Source of the DNA: Spizellomyces sp. 'palustris'
Taxonomy: Eukaryota; Chytridiomycota; Chytridiomycetes; Spizellomycetales; Spizellomycetaceae
DNA length: 64,000 bases
Direction of reading: 5' to 3'
NCBI GenBank assembly: GCA_006535965.1
Contig: QEAR01000060.1
Coordinates: 1 to 64,000 of the forward strand
The translations under genes and the position numbers were made by a program. Position 1 is the first letter of the stretch; every line of letters starts with the position of its first letter. A model generated the notes under the pieces. The model worked only from the letters and a program-made list of their open reading frames with translations, was not told where the DNA came from and did no database searches. Shown piece after piece: positions 56,393 through 64,000 of the stretch.

Positions 56393-57183
56393 TTATAGCA
56401 CCTCGCACATAAGCTGTCGTTCCAGGATGTACTTGCCCTCCTTGTACTTTTGACTGTCTTCGTAGGCTTTCTCCTATTAGACAGAGATTCAAGAAGGAAC
56501 ATTGAGCACGGATATGTATTCACAAGCAAGAAAGGGGGAGAAATAGCCAAGAAGGAAACGGCACGTGACATGATTCGGGACGCGGGATGGAGGAACGGGG
56601 AGGACAACGTATTTGCGATGAAAAGAAGAAAGCCCACCTATCGTCAACCATTTTGGCCACACACGGAAGAGGACGTTACAAAGAAGGGAAGGGTATCACT
56701 CACATATTTCCATCTGCGAGTGATTCGGTTGCAGTGGTCAGGTCTAGGAGACAAGCGACAGCACGATGACATAAGCAAATATCATAGATAACAGAACCCA
56801 CCCTACAACTGTCTGACAGTAAGTGCAATAGATATCCTTGACCGTATGCAAGCCAGTGGTCATGTTTCGGTCCTCAGGCTGGCCCTCAAGAACGTTAACG
56901 CTGGAGGAGTACAAATGGCGATGTGAGAACATGTTACTCAATGTGGCCACCATGCCCGAAACCTACACATGATTGAACAGATAGGCTTTCCCATGTTGGC
57001 CTTGGAAAGCCTGTTCATAATCAATATTCAGATCACTTCTCAGCCTTTACTATATTGCTTTGCACATACCTTTGACAAGATATCCTCTGAGGTAGATAGA
57101 TGGGTCTTGCACTCGCTACAGCCAAAAATGCGGGTATTGCAATGGGTAGGAGCTTCAAGGTATCTCTTGAAAATGAGGCCCAT
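56393..57183 (-). CDS. Yippee-like zinc-binding protein
   Basis: Five exons: 57183-57070, 57010-56967, 56900-56802, 56713-56704 (10-nt microexon encoding W-K-Y), 56473-56393; 115 aa, exact codon count and near the usual 118-121. The Yippee domain is complete: MGLIFKRYLEAPTH, FGCSECKTHLSTSEDILSK, FQGQHGKAYLFNHVVNV, EDRNMTTGLHTVKDIYC, TYCQTVVGWKYEKAYEDSQ, KYKEGKYILERQ. The two CxxC pairs bind one zinc. Yippee proteins are conserved across eukaryotes, in nucleus and mitotic apparatus, with unclear biochemical role. The fourth intron (56474-56703, 230 nt) is the longest in the window. Confidence 0.95.
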
Positions 57184-57599
57184 GTCTCGGCAGGAATATA
57201 TAGCAGTTGGTCTCGTTTGTGCGATATGCAGCAAAAAGGCCTGCTACGGAGTGTGACAAAACTGCTTTGCTGGGTTGTATTTGTTGCTGTTTATTGTCCT
57301 TGGGTGGTTCGGCTACCGCAGGGAATAGCCCAAATTCCTAGCGGGGTCTTGAGCGAGTATCTGGCGACGTTGACTAGCAGCTGGGCCGTGCCGGAAAGCG
57401 TAAAACCTCAAAGCCTGACTCTCAAAACGATACTGGACCAAGCGCAGGGACGCGCATGTGATCAGCGCCATTGGGTAATCAGGTTGACTCATCACGTCAC
57501 AGCCTGTGGTTATTTGGTTGAAAAGAAACAGTCGTGGGTGTGTAGGCGAAGGCTTTACATACCAATGCTGATGCTTGATAACTGGCAAGACTTTACAAA

Positions 57600-58400
57600 A
57601 GCATGCCATTTGACATTGCAAGATATAACGAACGACACCGTATGTGTCAAGAAATACAATGCGGCGATATTTGCAGAAACATCTTGCAATTCGAAGCTGG
57701 TGGGCTGCTCGCAAACCCAAAACTGACTAATGAACATTGAAAAAAGAGACTTGCATTTGCAATTGCCGTGGAAGATTGGACAGTAAGTAATGGATGAGAA
57801 TTTTATGGACAGATGAGACATCTTGCATGGTTGGAGGTAATTATCGACGTCGTGTTTTGCGCAACATTGGACAGCACTATCATTATCATAATATTCAAGT
57901 TGCACTGAAAGGCCACACAAAAATGTTTTGGGGATGTTTTTTTTGGCCCATTTGCACCTACCGACAAACTATCAAATGTGAAGTAATTGTATGCCGATAA
58001 GCTCGTTTTATAATGATATACCGTACATTTTCGATGGGGTTGAGGTCTGGACTGCATGGAGGTCAATCAGCAACAGATGGAGCAGCACTTGCTTCCATTT
58101 TTAAGGCAAGTTCAGTCTCAGAATATTATTTTTCAGCAAGATCATGCACCGATTCATTTCAGAGTCAACAAAACAGTGGTTAGCTTGCCACAATATTTAT
58201 GCTTTTGATTGACCTCCAAACAGTCCAGACCTCAACCCCATCGAAAATGTACGTATATCATTAAAAAAAGAGCGTATCGGCATACAATTACTTCACAACA
58301 ACAATTGCAAGCTGTAGTAGAGAAGGAATGGAGTGCCAAAGGGCATCTACTCCTAAGGTTGTGCCACGGAACAGCGTGGTTGAGTTGAATCGATTTGGTC
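57600..58400 (+). mobile_element. Decayed Tc1/mariner-type DNA transposon (DD34E transposase)
   Basis: Broken plus-strand transposase reading in several frames. Visible pieces: a second helix-turn-helix like stretch (LTLQDITNDTVC, about 57610), NPKLTNEH and KKRLAFAIAVEDWT (57710-57780), LWTDETSCMVGGNYRRR (first Asp, about 57810), GHTKMFWGC, IFQQDHAPIH (second Asp at 58140) and SPDLNPIENV (Glu at about 58243). Asp-to-Glu spacing is about 34, as in Tc1. At least two frameshifts and several stops break it, for example a stop where the Trp of the DWPP motif is expected. The first Asp lies more than 300 nt from the second because an inverted segment is inserted. Inactive. Ends are not certain, and clear terminal repeats were not found. 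Confidence 0.85.
57977..58298. repeat. Inverted repeat (fold-back) inside the transposon
   Basis: The left arm 57977-58069 is the reverse complement of the right arm 58206-58298, about 93 bp with roughly 90% identity, around a loop of about 136 bp. The right arm carries the transposase SPDLNPIEN segment on plus; the left arm carries the same segment on minus. Confidence 0.9.
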
Positions 58401-58418
58401 GATGGCACGATGACTTTG

Positions 58419-58915
58419 CAGCAACAAACAAAATTGAAAACTCTGGGCCATTTTGAAGTCCAGCTTGCAACAAGGCTAGTTGTTAGGATGGACAACGCCC
58501 GGGGCGGTGACCCGAGTTCCCCATCACAAGGAGAAATCATGCGAATGCGACTCCCACATGCTTTGTCCCGCCGTGTTGCCAATCACGTCTTATTCAAACG
58601 CAAGTGCTTTAGACCTCAATCACACGGCTCCCAAGTGGGAGTCACTACAGCTGAGAGAATTACTTGTCCCTGTTCAGCAACGAGATGGCCACAATGAACG
58701 TAACGAATACGAAGGTCCAGCCAAAGCATGTGGGAGTCGCATTCGTATGATATCTCCTTGTGATGGGGAACTTGGGTCACCGCCCCGGTTGTTGTGCATG
58801 ATTCGCTGATGATCTGCTACATTGCAAATGACATCTTGCATCCTAACAACTAGTCAGTAATTTTTCCTTGTTGCAAACTGGACTTCAAAATGGCCCAGAG
58901 TTTTCAATTTTGTTT
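58419..58915. repeat. Second inverted repeat (fold-back) next to the transposon
   Basis: Two blocks are mirrored: ACAAAATTGAAAACTCTGGG with flanks (about 58419-58475 against 58862-58915) and GGGCGGTGACCC to CCCACATGCTTT (58501-58563 against 58725-58787). The right arm has an extra stretch of about 60 bp between its blocks. As a result the peptide SRIRMISPCDGELGSPPR is encoded on both strands. The loop is about 160 bp. It may be a fold-back element, or long terminal repeats of a deleted element. It ends 135 bp before the next gene. Confidence 0.88.
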
Positions 58916-59049
58916 ATGCTGTTCAACTTGGGGTCATGTGATCACGACATGCCCCCACGTTGCGTCCTGCAGCCTTTGCGACGCGGCTCTCCAGCAGATT
59001 GTTTCATCGCAATTCTCAATATCCGCTCTTTCACTACGAACACCCCAGC

Positions 59050-59641
59050 ATGGGCGTCCTTCCAAACATCCTACTCGGCTTCCTAGGTGGACAGCTTTTC
59101 ACGCGGGCCGTATACGATCATGTTTGGTGGCCGCATATTGGTGCCGATCTGTCGACCCTCAAGTCAAAAGTCAGCGCCCTGCAAAGGCAGGAAGCAGTGG
59201 TGTGTTGGCTATTTTGTACTTTGTTACAGACTAGGTGTGCACTCTAAATTAACGATTCCATATGTATCTCAGACCTTTTACCGCAACGTCGCAAACCAAC
59301 CTACCAACCTCCTATATGTGACGATCGGCATTTCCGTCCTCATCCTCATCTCAACATTTGGCCAAACCTTGGTGAACAAAGCTCAACGTATTCTCAACCT
59401 CCTCTCTTTCCTCTCCTTTGCCACGGCAGTAGCAGCTTACGTGCTCAAAGTGCATCCTATTATTCAGAGCTTGGCGGGTAGCGTCCGACAAAAAGCCGAC
59501 GTGGAGGCCAAGATGTTGTGGGAGGTGGCGGTTTGGCAAGCAGCGGTTGGGGTGCTTGTTGTAACGTGCTTGTTGATGCAAGCTTCGGTTGGAGAGGAGG
59601 AATTGCAGGTGGCAAGGAGTGAGAGGGCAAAGAAGGATTGA
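59050..59641 (+). CDS. Small ER-type membrane protein (possibly Shr3-like)
   Basis: Two exons, 59050-59199 and 59273-59641, give 172 aa. Exon 1: MGVLPNILLGFLGGQLF then AVYDHVWWPHIGADL. Exon 2: FYRNVANQPTNLLY and three hydrophobic stretches (VTIGISVLILISTF; ILNLLSFLSFATAVAAYVL; AVWQAAVGVLVVTCLL). The charged C-terminus is Glu/Lys-rich. The N-terminal hydrophobic segment, the YDH-W-P motif and the spacing of helices recall fungal Shr3 ER packaging chaperones for amino-acid permeases, but similarity is weak and from memory. The donor could be at 59197 instead of 59200. Confidence 0.65.
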
Positions 59642-60709
59642 GGTTGTGAGCTGTAATCTTTCATCGAGTGCAGGCAACATGAACAATGCTGTAAAGTTGG
59701 TCATTACTTCTGAATAGCAATTCGTCTCTTGATTCCGTCTTGAATTTTCCTCTCTTGGCTTTACCTGTCCAGCTGGTGAAAATTGGTTTGTGTGCCCGCC
59801 ATTTCAAATAGAGTCTCGCATCCATGAGCACCTCCCAAAAAGCTAGATAACAATGAGTTACGTGCTTCAACCTCAAAGATACTTAGGTGTCTTCCTTTGC
59901 ATATTTGGGAAAAATCGTTCCTCCTCGTCAATATGCTCTCCCGTCTCTCAAGTCTTTCTTACCGAAAGTCAAACTGGAAGGCAAGTCGTGACGTGGTCCA
60001 GGGCACCGCGATCGCGAGCTATGATCGTGCGCAAGCCACAACTGTGCCACCTCGCGAAAGTCTCTCCACAGAGCTTTCCTTCAGAGTTTTTCTTCGTTCA
60101 TCACGCAATGCAAAGGCCCACACCACATTAACATCTTCCCTATGAAAGTTAATCTGCTTGTAAATCCTTTTGTTTCAGTTGAGATTGTTTAAGAGGCACC
60201 CGTTCTATAGCGACTTCCCACTGCATCTAGCCGAGGCTTTGTTATGTCGCTTGAGTACAACACATGGCTAGATATGGCCGAGCCGACTGCAGAAGAAAGC
60301 AACGAAGATGTAGCAACTACCAGTTGCTTCACTCGACCACGTCTGTGGACGATGAAAAGAAGAAAATCGTTTCCGGCATCTGCGCACACTCCTCCATTGG
60401 CGGGCTGCCCAAGAAACCTGAGCAGGATTGTCAAAGTTTTTTTGACCTCATCCTACACCCTCATGCGGCGGCGACCTGTTGCTGACCCCGACTTGATTGT
60501 ACGTCGCGTGGTGGTCGCGCTTTCACGTGACCTATTACTTAATGATGAAGGACTCCGTCCAGCGACGGGACCTTGGGAAAGGTCGACATTGTACTATGAC
60601 CCATCTCCCCGACAGGACCTCGTAGCATCAGCACCAAAGAAAGCATTATTTATCATTTATTTTTATGTAGTCAGCATACATTTATTGAAACTCGCCCCAT
60701 AAACCCATC
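59642..60709. other. Intergenic with an unassigned ORF
   Basis: About 1.07 kb. An ATG-initiated plus-strand frame at 60244-60702 (152 codons) is open but shows no domain. It ends 8 bp before the next gene start. It may be a leader exon, an upstream ORF or chance. Confidence 0.35.
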
Positions 60710-63700
60710 ATGCCTGTACAACCAGTAAGGCATGACGAGATCACCCTGCCCATGCCAGGACCAGTCACATCTGCAGCCACCTCCCAGGGATCTTCCACAC
60801 AAGATGTTTACGGGAGCGATCACAACTTAAACTATCAGAGCTCCAATCAGTCGATTCCAGAATATGGCGAAGCAGACGATATCGTACTTGAGCTCGGTGA
60901 CCCGCGGATGAAAGGGTACTGGCGACGAGAAGAGGAGAGGGGTCATACGAGAAGAGAAGAGAGATCAACAGCTGAGCAGAAAACACCACATCCTGCGGTA
61001 GGGATGCTTTGGAGAAAATGGACAAATCGGGTCTGGGAACCGATAAGGAAATACCTCTCGTGGGAAATCTTCCAGAGATGCACCAAAGCTGTAATAGCAT
61101 TCTATGTCGCTAGTTTGTTTGTCCTGATTGATCCTGTGGCAATGGCCTTTGGATCTGGAGCTTTTTTGACGCCATTTGCTACTCTATTCTTCCCTCCTGG
61201 TATGCAACTATGCCTTGAATTCACAACTTCCTTCCCCAGTTACAGATTGCTAACATCTTTGACATATCTGTTGGTAATCTAGTCAAGACCATTGGCGCCA
61301 TATTGGAAACAGTTCTCGTCGGTGCTGTGGGTGTCATGTTCGGTGCCGCCGTTTCGCTCGCTGCCCTTGCCAGCGCTGCAGCCTACAACAGCTCCCGTCC
61401 AGAACAAGAGCTAGAACCGGTTGGTGGATTCTTGATCCAGTTGATGTTCCTCACTGTGGGGGTCTTCTGCCTTGGCTATGTCCGCGCAACCTATCCGAGG
61501 TATCTGAGATGAATGGATCATTCGTGAATTTCCCCTATGCTAAGACTGTATTTGAGATTGAACAACGCGACTCTCACAAGTATAATGGTCATGGTTTTTC
61601 CATTAACGTCAAATATCTATTCTCGAGAGGTGGTAGCGGCTAGTGTGTGGAATATCGTCAAGCCGTTTATGGCCGGCGCCGGCATATGCTTGGTGGTTGA
61701 TATAACAGTTTTTCCTGAATTTAGTGGCAGAGTGCTAAGGAGGTAAGCTCGGGCTATGATATTCATCTGACCGAATTTGCTTGTTACAAATATTCACATT
61801 TGCGCACGTACAAGCTCAATTCAACGGACGGTTGAAGAAACAAGGGACCTGCTAGATCTCCTCGTTAAAGCATTCCTCTTGACCGACACAGAGAACCCTA
61901 TTCCCATGGACGCAATCCTTGCAAAGCAAGCCAATGTTCGCTCATCTATCCTACGTACCAAGGCAGCGCGACGGGAATGTAGATATGAAATAACCTACGA
62001 TCGATATTCTCCCGACGATTATAAGGTCATTGTCCAACCCCTACAAGAGATGATGAAGTACTTGAGCGGAATGGTTGCCTGCATGAAGATTGAAAAGGCC
62101 CTGGTGGAAATGGAAGATGAGGCGGCTGGGAAAGAGAAGCGGTTTAAAGTCATGGAAAAATTGAAACAACGAATGGAACAAGACCTTGAGGAGCAGGCTC
62201 GCCGACATCGGTCTCTCCGAGCTGAGCATGATTTGCTCAATCAACGTTACAATGAAGCACGCAATAACCTGAGCGTCACCTCCATCAATAACCTCACGGT
62301 CAGCAGTATCCGCTCCCTAAAATCTCTCAAGGCAGCCAGTGTTGACTTACAAGATGAAATCGCTGAAGGTCACCAAGTTCAAGTGATTGGCCGCGAGATT
62401 ACCGGCGGAATGTTTGGTGGCTCAAAAAAGCTTTTCAAGAAATATCTCGCTTCCGTTCGATCCAGTCTTCACATGCTCTCTGCAGCGTGCTCAGACTGCA
62501 TGGACCAAAGTGCAGGGTACATGTTACGTGTAAATGAAGAGACCAAGAATGACACAATTGTAGGTCGGACGACAGATACGGTAAAGAGATCTTCGATGAT
62601 GCTAGCGACCCGACTGGGCAGTTTTGCGGGAGGACTGGGGGGGCTTGAGTCGGTAGAATCAAGCACGGGTGAAATACCAATGGTCGAACAACACTCGCTG
62701 TCGTCGGACACCAGCATAACAAGACTTAAGAAGTCGATCACAACTTTCGAAGAGATTCAATGGTGCGTTATGGAACGCGTATCCCACCAAATTGACCCTC
62801 TATCTTCACCGTCCATGAGCTCCCTCACCGATGCGGATATCACCATTCAGCACTGGAATGCGGCAAATCTGTTTCGAGAAGAATACTTTCTCGCCTTCTT
62901 TTTCATTTTCAATATGAGGGAAGCTATGGACAAGGTTGTGAGGTTTGCTGAGGCTGTGGATGCTTTGAGAACAAAGAGGGAGGTAAAGCAAAAGTTTTGG
63001 ATGCCGAAAATGAAGTTGCGTACGTGGCTGAAAGGAGATGGGATTGTCTGGAAGGATTATGAGGACGGGCAAGGTACGTATTAACTGACGACATATCAAA
63101 CATCCCCATCTTTTGGCTCTGATTGGCTAGCACAGCTCGCGACATTCCGCTTTATACAGAGGGAAAGGAGACATTCATAGCGCCAGGCTGGGTAGGTCGA
63201 TTTCGATGGAATTTGTGGAATGCTTTGCAAAGATCCGCGAATCATGCTGTCAAATTTGGTGTCAAAATGGCCATTGCGACAACTGCTTTGGCGTGGCCTG
63301 CGTATGTTTGGCCTGATTGGTGAGTGTGGTAGAATTGCAAAAGCTTCTAAGACTCTTAAAATTGCCATCTCGACAGGTGGATATGGTTCCGCGGATCTTG
63401 GGCGCTGGTGACGGTAAGTACCATTGTTATTTGAGGTGTATATATTGAAAAAAAAATTGAAGATTCGTCCCTTTATCTTTATGAAGATGATTATTGTCCT
63501 CTCCCCTACAGTAGGAGGTTCAAATGCCTTTGGTCTCTACCGTATCATTGGGACCATCCTTGGAGCTCTTTGGGGCTACGTAACCTGGATTATTTCTCCC
63601 CGTAATCCCTACTCCATCTCAGTTATGACCATCATATGGGCGTATCCCTGTTGGTACATCTACATAACAACACCACATTCTCGTCTTGGCACGACAGCAC

Positions 63701-64000
63701 TCCTCACCTATAACGTAGTGGTCATGACGGCCTACTTCACATACTATGATACAGATCACGGAGAAAGTGTGAGCCTTCTGGCGTGGAAAAGGATGGCAAC
63801 GATCACAATCGGTGTTTTGACCGCTTTGATTGTAACATCATATGTCTGGCCCTTTGTTGCGCGGATAGAGCTGCGAAAGGGCGTGTCCAAGAGTGTATAC
63901 CTGATGGGAATTTTATATTCCCGGCTGGCTGTTTTTATTGCAGATGAAGCGGGCGTGTATATGCATCAAGATGACAAGCAGCAGCCCGCAGATTCACCCA
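60710..64000 (+). CDS. BRE4-like/aromatic-acid-exporter (ArAE) family membrane protein, 3' end outside the window
   Basis: Seven exons seen: 60710-61199, 61283-61499, 61545-61742, 61815-63077, 63131-63319, 63377-63413, 63463 to beyond 64000; about 977 codons in the window. After a polar N-terminus comes a first membrane block (about 125-290; KAVIAFYVASLFVLIDPVAM, LFFPPVKTIGAILETVLVG, SIMVMVFPLTSNIYS), a cytosolic coiled linker (about 310-720) and a second membrane block (WWIWFRGSWALVT, MIIVLSPTVGGSNAFGLYR, GYVTWIISPRNPYS, VWPFVARIELRKGVS). Two six-helix halves with a soluble linker match fungal BRE4/ArAE-2 proteins, related to the FUSC/ALMT exporters. In yeasts the family is linked to brefeldin sensitivity; substrate is unknown. 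Frames stay open to the end. The 45- and 49-nt introns (61500-61544, 63414-63462) are the shortest here. Confidence 0.87.

Noticed and set aside
57100-57726. A 208-codon plus-strand open frame overlapping the Yippee first exon and the transposon
   Set aside because: It runs antisense through a confident Yippee exon and then through decayed transposase sequence in a non-transposase frame. No domain.
1-64000. CRISPR arrays, rRNA genes, LTR elements or other retroelements
   Set aside because: No regularly spaced repeats, no rRNA-like stretches, and no reverse transcriptase, integrase or LTR pair was seen. The only clear mobile element is the Tc1/mariner relic.

Overview
The window is eukaryotic nuclear DNA from a fungus, most likely a zoosporic (chytrid-like) early-diverging lineage. 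Fungal signs are short introns (mostly 52-90 nt, about 110 resolved here, three with GC-AG ends), Mak5/DDX24, Bmt6-type and Brr2 genes, a BRE4-like transporter and a fungal caleosin. Signs of a flagellated ancestor are a full-length TBC1D31 homologue (a WD40-TBC centriolar-satellite/cilium protein) and a CHASE-domain hybrid histidine kinase, a combination known from early-diverging fungi. No rRNA, CRISPR or bacterial operon structure is present.

Layout. 1-1442: no gene recognised. 1.4-3.5 kb: a six-exon gene whose core resembles a phage/bacterial Dam-like N6-adenine methyltransferase with its ParB-like helix-turn-helix, the most unusual gene here. 3.8-7.7 kb: MDM35, a small membrane ORF, and the DEAD-box helicase MAK5. 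7.9-15.6 kb, all minus: a kinesin with a very short tail, a KA1-type Ser/Thr kinase, and an arrestin-fold/SH3 protein. 16.9-21.6 kb: long-chain acyl-CoA synthetase and a Sel1-repeat protein. 22.2-30.8 kb: tRNA-Glu, a BMT6-like rRNA methyltransferase, intronless BRR2 (2202 aa), tRNA-Ser. 31.8-36.7 kb: CHASE-PAS-HisKA-HATPase-REC kinase. 36.9-41.2 kb minus: TBC1D31 (21 exons), sharing a ~217 bp bidirectional promoter with a degenerate arginyl-tRNA-synthetase-like gene (41.4-43.2). 43.4-50.3 kb: SNX4/Atg24, an ARB2/FAM172-like protein with microexons, a Bem46/ABHD13 hydrolase and a caleosin. 52.2-57.2 kb: adenylate-kinase-like protein, an unrecognised multi-pass membrane protein and a Yippee protein. 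57.6-58.9 kb: a decayed Tc1/mariner element with two fold-back inverted repeats. 59.0-64.0 kb: a small ER-type membrane protein and a BRE4/ArAE-family transporter that runs off the window.

Members work mostly in unrelated housekeeping roles (ribosome biogenesis: MAK5, BMT6; splicing: BRR2; lipid handling: acyl-CoA synthetase, caleosin, MDM35; endosome/cilium traffic: SNX4, TBC1D31, kinesin; signalling: CHASE kinase, KA1 kinase, arrestin). Exon structures were deduced by eye from splice signals, reading-frame continuity and family alignment from memory; nearly all models close to a whole number of codons, which supports them, but no transcript or database search was available.
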